A DNA stretch of 34,870 nt, from contig CAZIOH010000072.1 of assembly GCA_964540815.1 (NCBI GenBank), positions 1 to 34,870 of the forward strand, in the 5' to 3' direction. Position numbers and translations under genes: made by a program. The stretch comes from CAZIOH01 sp964540815 (lineage in GTDB: Bacteria; Myxococcota_A; Polyangia; Fen-1088). Positions 1-7,235 of this stretch are shown here, piece after piece. Position 1 is the first letter of the stretch, and each line of letters starts with the position of its first letter. The notes under the pieces are model-generated. The model saw only the letters and a list, made by a program, of their open reading frames with translations, was not told where the DNA came from and did no database searches.

Positions 1-1460
1 CGGTTTCCGCTGGTGCTGAAGCCGCGGTTCGAGGTGGCAGCGGGGGCCCAGGGGGCGGCCACGACGATCTGGGCGCCGATCTGGCTGTTGCGGATCACGC
101 CCTGGCCATTCGGCATGGTGCCGGAGCTGTCGTCCCAGGCGCGTCCGAGGTAGGTGGTCCCCGCGATCCCCGGGTCGGCGGTCAGCATGCTGTTGATGAT
201 GAGGAAGCCGTAGGGGTGCAGGGTCTCGGTGCTGGGTGCGATGTAGGTGCTGTTGGTCTTCCGCCCGGCGACGTAGTTGATGGTGCAGCCGTCGAAGACT
301 GCCGCCGCGCGCCCGAAGATGAAATCGGTGTCGCCGGCGATGGTGCTGTTCTTGAAGTAGACGCGCGCGATGGTGGTGACCGCGGCGGACTTGACCTGGA
401 GGGTGTCCTGGTTGCCGAGCAGCCGCACGTTCTGGAACACCCCCTGGTCACCCTGGGTGGTGAGCGCGACCGCCTGGATGTTCGCGGTGATGGCGCCCTC
501 GTTGAAGTCGTTGGCGATGGTCAGGTTCATGGCCTGGAAGCCGGCCGACTTGACGAAGAAGGTGCTGCTGCCGCTGGTCCCGTAGGTGGGCGTGGTGGGG
601 ATGTTGCAGCCGTTGGTCTGGAGCGGATCGACGGTCTTGCCGTTGTAGTTGTCGAAGGCGATGGTGACCTGCGTGGGGTCTTTTCCAGCTCCGTAGATGG
701 TCATCGGCACGGTCCCGTCGACGCAGACGAGCTCGCGGTAGGTGCCGGGGGTGACGAGGATGTAGGCGCGCGCGGTCCCGGCCGCTGTTGCACCCATGGC
801 CTTGGCGGCGGTGACGGCGGCCTGCACGGTGGTGTGGGTCCCGCTGCCGTCGGCGGCCACGGTGAAGGTCGGGGTCAAGGTGGCGGCGTCGGGGAGACCG
901 GCCGAGGGATCCCAGTTGTCGGTCACGAGGGCGCCGATGGGGCCCGCCTGGGCCAGATACTTCTTGATGGTGAAGCATTCGGCGGAGGTGTCGGTCAGGA
1001 GAGGTCGCGTCGCGCTTCCCGTGACCGCGGGGGTCACGCAGGCGGCGGGGAAGGGCGTCGAGCCGGGGCCGCCCGCTCCTGCCGATCCCGCCGCGCCTGT
1101 ACCTGCTGTACCTGCTGCACCTGCCGCTCCCGTCGCTCCTGTCGCTCCTGTCGCTCCTGCACTGGAGCCCGCGGGGGTGACCGCGCTTCCGCCGTTGCCG
1201 CCAGGCGCCGTCGCCCCGCCAGAGCTCGTCCCGCCTCCCGATCCGGGCGTGGCGTTGCCGCCACCGGTGGAGCCGACGGTGGCGCCGCCGGAGGCGGACG
1301 CGCCGCCGGTCGCAATCCCCACCCCTCCGGAGCCGGGTGTGCCCCCCGAGCCGAGGCGGGCTCCCGAGTTGCTGCTGCCGCAGGCGGCCGAGCTCGCGAG
1401 GAATCCGGCCACGAGGAAGCAGGTTCCCCGGAAGTGCGTCGAACGAAGCGAATGGTTCAT
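1..1460 (-). CDS. Pectinesterase (pectin methylesterase, CE8 family) lipoprotein, C-terminus off the window
   Basis: Likely removes methyl esters from pectin (homogalacturonan) at the cell surface. The ATG at 1460 starts a lipoprotein signal ending in SSAAC (lipid Cys27). A Gly/Ser/Ala linker follows (about residues 28-140), with runs of Gly-Ala-Thr and Gly-Thr-Ala triplets. The beta-helix catalytic domain runs from about residue 175 to the window edge (486 residues visible, no stop). It carries the family's motifs: Gln329 in QAVAL, Asp352 in GNQDTL, Asp379 in DTDFIFG and Arg440 in YLGRAW. These match the oxyanion Gln, the two catalytic Asp and the substrate Arg of known pectinesterases. The ATG lies 110 bases after imuB on the same strand, so it may be a separate unit. 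No other pectin gene is in view. Family is firm. Surface location is inferred from the lipobox. Confidence 0.93.
   Translation of the reverse strand, partial: MNHSLRSTHFRGTCFLVAGFLASSAACGSSNSGARLGSGGTPGSGGVGIATGGASASGGATVGSTGGGNATPGSGGGTSSGGATAPGGNGGSAVTPAGSSAGATGATGATGAAGAAGTAGTGAAGSAGAGGPGSTPFPAACVTPAVTGSATRPLLTDTSAECFTIKKYLAQAGPIGALVTDNWDPSAGLPDAATLTPTFTVAADGSGTHTTVQAAVTAAKAMGATAAGTARAYILVTPGTYRELVCVDGTVPMTIYGAGKDPTQVTIAFDNYNGKTVDPLQTNGCNIPTTPTYGTSGSSTFFVKSAGFQAMNLTIANDFNEGAITANIQAVALTTQGDQGVFQNVRLLGNQDTLQVKSAAVTTIARVYFKNSTIAGDTDFIFGRAAAVFDGCTINYVAGRKTNSTYIAPSTETLHPYGFLIINSMLTADPGIAGTTYLGRAWDDSSGTMPNGQGVIRNSQIGAQIVVAAPWAPAATSNRGFSTSGN
1097..1162 (-). repeat. 9-bp in-frame repeats in the pectinesterase linker
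   Basis: Two blocks of 9-bp units lie side by side: CTGTACCTG twice with a CTGCACCTG variant, then TCGCTCCTG three times. Each unit is three codons, read on the minus strand as Gly-X-Y-like triplets (GTA, GAT). The frame is kept, so copy number could change by slippage without breaking the protein. Confidence 0.8.
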
Positions 1461-1570
1461 GGAAGAGACTCCCTTGTCGGTCGAGAGTGTTCGGCCGAAG
1501 GGACCGCGGCTCACGAGGGCTCCCCTCTTGCCCGTCCTCGTCCTCGGCTGGCAAGTGGATCCAAGAGCTC

Positions 1571-3151
1571 TCAGTCGTAGTACCCATCGAGGAACCATCG
1601 ATCGTGATGGCGATCGTGGTGCAGCCGATAAATCGCACCGTCGGAGGCGTGCACATCCCAGTAGTCGCGCGAGAAGCCGTTGTGGCCGTGGGCATCGCTC
1701 TGCCACCACTCGCTGCTCAGCCGATAAGGCCCGGCGGCCACCAGGATCCGCGCGGTGGTCTCTTTTCCACGCAAGGCCATGGGGCCGTCGGGGCCTACCA
1801 TCACCTCGATCTCTTCGGGCGGACGAAAGCGCCGGATGTTCAGCGCCGGGTGGTCCATCGCATTCGCATTGGCACTCTCCTTCGGCGTCGGAGGTGTTGC
1901 GTTTGCGACGGGCGTCCTCGGCCTCCGGTGGGACCCACGGGCCGGCTCGGCGGGAGCCGAGAGCTGAAAGGTCGTGAGCCCGACAGCCTCCTCGCGCCAG
2001 GTGTTCTCGCAGCGCGGAGCCCCCACGTTCTCTGGCCCCACCAGGGCCGCCAGGCGCGCGATGGTGGCCGCCAGGCGATCGGGCGCCGGCCCCGCCGGAC
2101 GCAGCAAGTCCAGCTGGGCGGCGCGGACCCGGGCCGGACGGGCAACCACCAGCAGCTCGGTGATGGGGGCGTCGGGCGGCCGTCGTGTCAGATCCAGGCG
2201 CACCAGCTGAAGCAGCGGCGCCGCCTCGCGGGTGGGCGCCGCCAGCTGGATCTCGCGCAGGTCGAAGGCCCGCGAATCGAGGCGCAGGCGCAGCGTGATC
2301 CCCGCGCACCCCAGGCTCCGACAGGTCAGCCGCGCCAGCACGCGATCGAGCAGCCCGCGCAGCACGAACGCCAGTGGCTCGAGCTCGGTGATGGCCTCGT
2401 CGAGCCCGAGCCCCTCCTCGACGGCGTCCACGGGCAGCGCGGGCAGGAACGGCTCGTCGTCCTCGCCGCGCGCCAGGCGGTGCAAGTGCGCGCCTTCGGT
2501 CCCGAGGCGCAGGCTCACCTCGCTGGCGGGCAAGGCCGCGAAGGCACCGATGGTGGCGATGCCCCAGCGCGCGAAGGTCTCGGTCAGCGTGGCGGAGAGC
2601 GGCTCGCCGAGCAGGCGCACCGGCAACGGCGCGAGCGCCGCGGATTCACCGCCGGCTGGAACCAGCACGCGTTCGCCGGCGCGCGTGGCGATGCGGGCGA
2701 TGCTCTTGTGGGCGGCGATGGCCACGCGAATGCCGAGCCCCACGCGCAGGGCCCGCGCGGCGATGGTCTGGGCGAGGACCGCCTCCGACGGGTAGAGCGC
2801 GCCCAGATCATCGACCTGCAGGAAGACGCGGCCCGGCTCGCGCTCGATGCGCGGGGCGAACCCGAAGCCCAGATCCCCGAGGGCGGCATCGGCCGCGGCC
2901 ACGTCGACCTCCGCCATCGGCAACAGCGACAGGCCCGCGCAGGCCGCCATACCCTGCGCCGCCGTGAGCCCCGGACGTACGCCGGCGCGACGGGCCTCGG
3001 CGCTGACGGTGACGATGCGGGGTTGACTGCGCCGGCCGTCGCGCCCGATGTGTGTCACCGTCAGCGCCACCGCCGTGCCGCGCAGCTCGGGCCAGCGCCG
3101 CAGGGCCGCCTGCAGCGGCAGCTGTGGAATGAACAGGCAAGCGAGCCGCAT
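1571..3151 (-). CDS. imuB: ImuB-like Y-family polymerase homologue (mutasome subunit)
   Basis: ImuB proteins are catalytically inactive Y-family polymerase relatives. They link the beta clamp, ImuA and the DnaE2 polymerase during SOS mutagenesis. The 526-residue protein starts MRLACLFIPQLPLQ, the form typical of ImuB: the metal-binding Asp found at this point in active Y-family enzymes is absent. A VDDLGALYP segment lies near residue 93, followed by thumb and little-finger-like regions to about 350. The C-terminus has the family's signature (GPYRLSSEWW, then RDYWDVHASDG, ending WFLDGYYD). It starts 30 bases after imuA and is probably co-transcribed with it from the LexA-controlled promoter. 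No dnaE2 follows; the next gene is the unrelated pectinesterase. An N-terminal extension is unlikely because this start matches the family. Confidence 0.9.
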   Translation of the reverse strand: MRLACLFIPQLPLQAALRRWPELRGTAVALTVTHIGRDGRRSQPRIVTVSAEARRAGVRPGLTAAQGMAACAGLSLLPMAEVDVAAADAALGDLGFGFAPRIEREPGRVFLQVDDLGALYPSEAVLAQTIAARALRVGLGIRVAIAAHKSIARIATRAGERVLVPAGGESAALAPLPVRLLGEPLSATLTETFARWGIATIGAFAALPASEVSLRLGTEGAHLHRLARGEDDEPFLPALPVDAVEEGLGLDEAITELEPLAFVLRGLLDRVLARLTCRSLGCAGITLRLRLDSRAFDLREIQLAAPTREAAPLLQLVRLDLTRRPPDAPITELLVVARPARVRAAQLDLLRPAGPAPDRLAATIARLAALVGPENVGAPRCENTWREEAVGLTTFQLSAPAEPARGSHRRPRTPVANATPPTPKESANANAMDHPALNIRRFRPPEEIEVMVGPDGPMALRGKETTARILVAAGPYRLSSEWWQSDAHGHNGFSRDYWDVHASDGAIYRLHHDRHHDRWFLDGYYD

Positions 3152-3181
3152 GACGATCTCGAGGAAGCTCCCGTGGGTCCA

Positions 3182-3943
3182 TCACGCGGGGCGGGACCAG
3201 AACCGCACGACGTCCGCCTCTGGCTCTGCCCGCGCCGGGCCGCCAGCAGCGCTGGTGGCATCGGCGTCGGCGTCGGCGCGTGCGGCAGGGCCCGCGCCCC
3301 AGTTGCCGTTCGCGGCCATCCCGCGGGAGATTCCGACCCGGGCCTCGAGCCCCAGCAACAGAGGCCGTCCTGCCGTGAGGAAGCGCGGCCGGGCATCCCG
3401 CAGCACGATGGCGGCGCGGGCCACGGCGCCCGCCATGCGCCAGGGGGCGGCGAGCACCACCGCCGTGCCCTGCTTCTCGGCGATCTGCTGCAGACGCACC
3501 CATGCCGCGGTCGGTACGCGCGGGGGCCGCTCCCCGCAATCGATGGCCACGAGCCCGAAGCCCCCCGCCGCCACCAGCAGGTCGGCCGCCGGTAGCAAGG
3601 TCCGTGCGCTCGCCCGGATCCACAGCAGGCGCGCCAGCGGGATGCCGGCGGCCTCCGCCGAGCGCGGATCGAAAGCCCCCAGCGCATCGACGAGGGCCAC
3701 CGCTTGCCCGCGCGCGATGGCGGCCGCCAGGCTGGCGTACAGGATCGACGTGCGCCCGGCCGAGCGATGTCCGGCGAGCTCGCTGAGCGCGGCGGCGGGC
3801 CAGCCGCCGCCGAGCCCGCCATCGACCGCGCGGATCCCGGTGGGAAGACGCGGGCGGGACGGCTCCTGGCCGAGACGAGAGGCCGGGACGAGGCGCAGCT
3901 CGGCCACCAAGGCTTCATCCAGCTTCACATTGGGAAGCGCCAC
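3182..3943 (-). CDS. imuA: ImuA-like RecA-fold protein (mutasome subunit)
   Basis: The 253-residue protein is a short RecA/SulA-like relative that works with ImuB and DnaE2 in error-prone repair. It shows the shape of the family: LPTGIRAVDGGLGGGWP near residue 33, a hydrophobic strand-helix core, GFGLVAIDCG near 129 and a short basic/acidic tail. The Walker A region is degenerate (ELAGHRSAGRTS), as is common in ImuA. The only reasonable start is GTG at 3943; no in-frame start lies upstream before the promoter. That GTG is only about 8 bases from the apparent -10, so the mRNA would be nearly leaderless. A GTG at 3928 is an alternative start. imuB follows after 30 bases. Confidence 0.82.
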   Translation of the reverse strand: MALPNVKLDEALVAELRLVPASRLGQEPSRPRLPTGIRAVDGGLGGGWPAAALSELAGHRSAGRTSILYASLAAAIARGQAVALVDALGAFDPRSAEAAGIPLARLLWIRASARTLLPAADLLVAAGGFGLVAIDCGERPPRVPTAAWVRLQQIAEKQGTAVVLAAPWRMAGAVARAAIVLRDARPRFLTAGRPLLLGLEARVGISRGMAANGNWGAGPAARADADADATSAAGGPARAEPEADVVRFWSRPA

Positions 3944-3950
3944 GAACCAG

Positions 3951-3979
3951 AGTCTGCGCTGAACGTGTGTTCAGGTCAA
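3951..3979 (-). promoter_or_regulatory. imuAB promoter with LexA box
   Basis: On the minus strand, TTGACC (3974-3979) and CAGACT (3951-3956) are separated by exactly 17 bases, a sigma70-like promoter with a good -35 and a weak -10. The 17-bp sequence at 3959-3975, CTGAACGTGTGTTCAGG, fits the Myxococcus LexA consensus I recall (CTRHAMRYBYGTTCAGS) at every position. It fills the spacer, so bound LexA would block RNA polymerase. This makes imuAB an SOS operon. Confidence 0.85.
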
Positions 3980-4083
3980 GCCGCGGGCGCCCGATCTGGC
4001 TTCGTGCCTGGTTCTTTGCAAAAGCTGCGTGTCGTCATCGCGTGCGATTGGGGTGTCATGGGTTGAGTGGTAGCTTCGCCCCC

Positions 4084-4314
4084 ATGGCCAAATCACCTTG
4101 CCCCATCTCGAAGACGCAGTTCCTCGACAAAGCCGAGCCCGTGAAGATCACCATCGGGAACATGGAGATCATCGCGGACAAGCGCGAATTCTCGACTGGC
4201 TCGTTCGGCTGGTATCACAACGGCAAGACCACCATCACCGTCGATGGCAAGCCCTTGTCGGTGCAGGTCGGCCTCAACCTGACGGTGGTCGGCAGCAAGG
4301 AGGCCGACCGCTGA
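4084..4314 (+). CDS. Small conserved hypothetical protein
   Basis: A 76-residue protein, MAKSPCPISKTQFLDKAEP onward. I chose the ATG at 4084 because the upstream part of the open frame overlaps the imuA promoter and has a different, Arg/Trp-rich character. It has no signal peptide or membrane segment. The core (IIADKREFSTGSFGWY, HNGKTTITVDGK, VQVGLNLTVVGS) looks like a compact beta-rich fold with a short Cys-Pro near the N-terminus. I recall similar small unnamed proteins in other bacteria, but I know no function. It faces away from imuA across about 140 bases and converges on the next gene, with only 10 bases between stop codons. No clear ribosome-binding site is visible. Confidence 0.75.
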   Translation: MAKSPCPISKTQFLDKAEPVKITIGNMEIIADKREFSTGSFGWYHNGKTTITVDGKPLSVQVGLNLTVVGSKEADR

Positions 4315-4328
4315 GGACCTGTCCTCAG
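4311..4328. terminator. Perfect inverted repeat spanning two convergent stop codons
   Basis: CTGAGGAC-CT-GTCCTCAG is an 8-bp perfect inverted repeat. The plus-strand stop (TGA 4312-4314) lies in the left arm and the minus-strand stop (TGA, 4325-4327) in the right arm. It is placed to act as a bidirectional terminator, although there is no T tract, and the loop would open to 4 bases in RNA. Confidence 0.55.
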
Positions 4329-5038
4329 ATGCCAGCGCAGCTCGGGTCGGCCAGCTGCTGGGTGAGCAGGAGGCGCAGGAGCTGGACCAGGTTCTTCACT
4401 CCGGGCGGTGTCGGGGTGCACGTCGCCGAGAGGCTCATGCATTCGATTCCCACGCTGAAGCCGTGCCCGTTGGGAATGGAAAAGCCGAAGCTCGGCCCAT
4501 CCGCCACCAGGCTGTCGCCGTACATCGGTCTGCCGTTGGTCGCGAGCGCGACGCGGACATCGGGGTCGCCGAGCGCCGCCTCGATGTCCGAGACGTCGAC
4601 GTGGGTGTCGTCCTTGCAAGTCGGCAGCGGCGGCATGCAGGCGCTCGACCCGGCGTCGGCGCCGAAGGACCGTCCCGTGGCGAAGAACTTCATCGGCGGA
4701 GACAGAACGGTCGTGCGAATCGTTCCCACCAGCCCCGTGCTCTCGGTGATGATGTAGGTCGAGGCGAACGAACACATCGAGGCCGGTGGGCCGCCACTTC
4801 CTCCGCTGGCCACACCCACACCCACAGCCCCGGCCGCGCCGCCCGTCGCGGGCGCCACATCACCTCCGGTGCCCCCCGAGCCAGACTCCGCCGGGGCGCC
4901 CCCGGTGTCGGCGCCCGGCACGATCGTGTCGCTGGTCCGCGGCGGGGCCTTGGACGTGTCGCACCCCACGGCCAGCCCGAGCGTCACCGCCACCAGGCAC
5001 GCGTACCCCTGTCGAGATCCCGGATGTTGGCCCCTCAT
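4325..5038 (-). CDS. Secreted lipoprotein of unknown function
   Basis: A 237-residue protein with a lipoprotein signal: MRGQHPGSRQGYACLVAV, then LAVGC with lipid Cys26. A good ribosome-binding site (GAGGG) precedes the ATG. Residues 45-85 are a Gly/Ala/Ser linker, and the remaining 150 residues form a globular domain with several Cys (SMCSF, SSACMPPLPTC, IECMSLSATC, DPSCAGI), probably disulfide-bonded outside the cytoplasm. I recognise no domain. It is the last gene of the long minus-strand run, 79 bases after the DUF4139 gene, and its stop shares a palindrome with the convergent small gene. Confidence 0.82.
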   Translation of the reverse strand: MRGQHPGSRQGYACLVAVTLGLAVGCDTSKAPPRTSDTIVPGADTGGAPAESGSGGTGGDVAPATGGAAGAVGVGVASGGSGGPPASMCSFASTYIITESTGLVGTIRTTVLSPPMKFFATGRSFGADAGSSACMPPLPTCKDDTHVDVSDIEAALGDPDVRVALATNGRPMYGDSLVADGPSFGFSIPNGHGFSVGIECMSLSATCTPTPPGVKNLVQLLRLLLTQQLADPSCAGI

Positions 5039-5117
5039 CGAACCCTCGCCGTCACGGTTGCGGTCATGTTCGTCACCATCCTGATCATCATGAAGGTCGT
5101 CGTCACCGTCGTCGCTC

Positions 5118-7112
5118 TCACTCGGCCGCCAGGGGTTGCGACAGCTTGATCGTGCGGATGGCCTCGGTGAAGCGGATCTGGGCCTCGGCCAGGCGGAGGT
5201 TGGTCTCGATCAGGCGCTTGCCGAGATCGTCCAGCTTGCTCGAGTCCACCGCCAGACGCGCGGTCAGCTTCGCGCGAAGATCCGCCGCCGCCCCGTTCTT
5301 CTCGAGCGATTTGAGGTTGGCGCGCGTCTCCTCGGTGGCCCGCTGACGCTCCTGCTGTTCGGTCCGCAGCTTCTCCTGCAGCGCCTGGCCAGTGACCAGA
5401 GCCTGGCGGATCTCCCAGGCCGCCCGCAGCCCCGAGGCCGTGGCCCCGTCGGCCCGACGATCCGCCACGTAGGCCTTCACCGCGTCGTCGGCCAGGGGAT
5501 CCAGCCAGTCGAGGACCCGGCTCGATTCCTGTCGCTCATCGATCACCACCTCGACGCCGCTGCGCGCGGCCACCGGACCGGGAACGAGCGCGCTGCCGGT
5601 GCCCACGTTGTCCTCGACGCCCCCCGGGGGGTGGTCGAGACGGGCGCCCGGCACCCGGGGATGCTTGATCAGCAGCTTCGCGCCCGAGGCTCCGCCGTTC
5701 CGCACGCGGTACCGGGTGAGCCACACCGCGTCCCGCGCGACGCTGAGGGTCCCGCCCTCGATGTGGGCGAGGCGGGCGCCCTCCTCCCGGCTCTCGTGGC
5801 TGACGTCGACCGCGATGCTGCGATCGAGCGCGAAGGGGACCGTCGCGGTGGCGCCATCGGGCAAGGGGTCGCCCATGCCCTGGCCCAAAAACGCGGCGCC
5901 CGCGGCGCCCGCGGAGAAGATCGCGAGGGGGCCACGCTCGAGCAGGCCGCCCGTCTGGTTGGCATAGCGCGCGACCCGGAAGGGGTGGGCGGCGGAGTCG
6001 GGGACGCCCGGGTCTGGCGCGTACATCGCCACGATCTCGCCGGGGATCCGGCGATCGAGCAACATCACCATGGTGGCGCTGCGGTCTGGAATGCTCACGG
6101 GGGCTGGCAGGTCGTAGCGCGTGGTTCCGGACTGCACCGCGATCGCCGCCAGCGCCGACAGGTTGCGGCTGCGTGGGGTGTAGGGTACCGCCGGTGCCGC
6201 CAGAGCCCGGGCGGCGCGGCCGGCGTTGGTCGCCGCCGTCCCGAGCTCGGTGGAGGCGATCCCCTTGCGCATCGAGCGCCGCATGATGCCGCCCACGGAT
6301 GGCGCCTCGGCGCCGGGCTCGTCCGCGGCAGCCCCTTCCGCGGCGTCCGCGGCCATTGCGGGCGAGACCGGCATGGGGGGCGCCACCGCCTCCTGTCCGA
6401 GGCTGGTCTCGGCGCGCGGAACCACCGCGATCACCTCCCCGACGTCGTTGACGCGGGGCCGGGTGGGGATCACGGGTGTCCCGAGGCCGGCATCGAACGC
6501 CAGCGGGGCCTCGGCCACCAGCGACAAGGAGACGTCGTTCCAGTCCTCGCCCGAGAGGTTCTGGACGATGCCCCAGGCCTGGAGGCTCGCGCCGGCCGGG
6601 TCGATCACCAGGCGGTAAGACGGGCGCCAGACCGGGGTCTCCGCGATGTAGCCGACTTGCAGGTCGTGCTCCTGACCATCGAGCGACATGACGACCGTTC
6701 GCAGGCCCGTCCGGTCAGGCGCGTCGGGTAACGGTGGTGTTGGCGTCGGCGTCGGTGTCGGCGGCGCTGGCGCGGTCGTCTTGGGCTCGTCCGAGGCCGC
6801 TGGGGGATCGACGTCGAGCGGGAAGGCCGCCGACCGCACCGAGCTGCCCCCACGCTCGAGGACCGCCAGGCTGGCGAGAAAGTCACCCACCTCGTCCTTG
6901 CGCACGCGAAACTCGACCCGGTTGGTCTCGACCCGACCGCCGCGTTCGAAGTAGCCGACTCCGTTCCGGTAGATCACGACCTTGCGCAGGGCGAGGCCCG
7001 GGGCCGCGAGCGGCGGTGGCGTGGCGCAGCCCATCCCCAGCGCCAGCGCCACCGCCGCCAGTCCGCCACCAACCAGGCGAGACGAGGCGTCGACGATTCG
7101 TTTGGCGTGCAT
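5118..7112 (-). CDS. DUF4139-domain lipoprotein
   Basis: About 664 residues from the ATG at 7112. A start 14 codons earlier is possible, but it would put charged residues before the signal. The signal ends LALGMGC (lipid Cys29). The N-terminal part (KVVIYRNGVGYFERGG) and the middle (VGYIAETPVWRPSYRLVI, then NLSGEDWNDVSLSLV) are typical of DUF4139 proteins. So is the NQTGGLLERGPLAIFSAG segment near residue 390. A disordered Pro/Thr stretch lies near residues 110-130, and the last 120 residues form a long coiled coil (QEKLRTEQQERQRATEETR onward). Family members are secreted or cell-surface proteins of poorly known role, so I assign no activity. The 5' untranslated region carries C-rich RNA opposite a G-quadruplex motif. 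Confidence 0.88.
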   Translation of the reverse strand: MHAKRIVDASSRLVGGGLAAVALALGMGCATPPPLAAPGLALRKVVIYRNGVGYFERGGRVETNRVEFRVRKDEVGDFLASLAVLERGGSSVRSAAFPLDVDPPAASDEPKTTAPAPPTPTPTPTPPLPDAPDRTGLRTVVMSLDGQEHDLQVGYIAETPVWRPSYRLVIDPAGASLQAWGIVQNLSGEDWNDVSLSLVAEAPLAFDAGLGTPVIPTRPRVNDVGEVIAVVPRAETSLGQEAVAPPMPVSPAMAADAAEGAAADEPGAEAPSVGGIMRRSMRKGIASTELGTAATNAGRAARALAAPAVPYTPRSRNLSALAAIAVQSGTTRYDLPAPVSIPDRSATMVMLLDRRIPGEIVAMYAPDPGVPDSAAHPFRVARYANQTGGLLERGPLAIFSAGAAGAAFLGQGMGDPLPDGATATVPFALDRSIAVDVSHESREEGARLAHIEGGTLSVARDAVWLTRYRVRNGGASGAKLLIKHPRVPGARLDHPPGGVEDNVGTGSALVPGPVAARSGVEVVIDERQESSRVLDWLDPLADDAVKAYVADRRADGATASGLRAAWEIRQALVTGQALQEKLRTEQQERQRATEETRANLKSLEKNGAAADLRAKLTARLAVDSSKLDDLGKRLIETNLRLAEAQIRFTEAIRTIKLSQPLAAE

Positions 7113-7186
7113 GGGGGCGGTCCGCGGACGCAGTTTAGTACAGGACGCGGTCACGGGAAGTTCGGGGAGAGCCGGAGGAGGACGGA

Positions 7187-7216
7187 GGGGATGGGGATGG
7201 GGGACGGGGGACGGGG
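7187..7216 (+). other. G-quadruplex motif
   Basis: Five tracts of four or five G (7187-7190, 7193-7196, 7199-7203, 7206-7210, 7213-7216) are separated by 2-base loops (AT, AT, AC, AC). That is a textbook strong quadruplex pattern on the plus strand. It lies between the Cys-rich gene and the DUF4139 gene, both on the minus strand, so the G strand is the template strand and the mRNA there is C-rich. Confidence 0.75.
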
Positions 7217-7235
7217 ACGAGGACGAGGAGGGGGA

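Noticed and set aside
216..1580. A plus-strand frame opposite the pectinesterase
   Set aside because: The minus strand carries a signal peptide, a linker and all four pectinesterase motifs. This frame is compositionally biased and has no domain.
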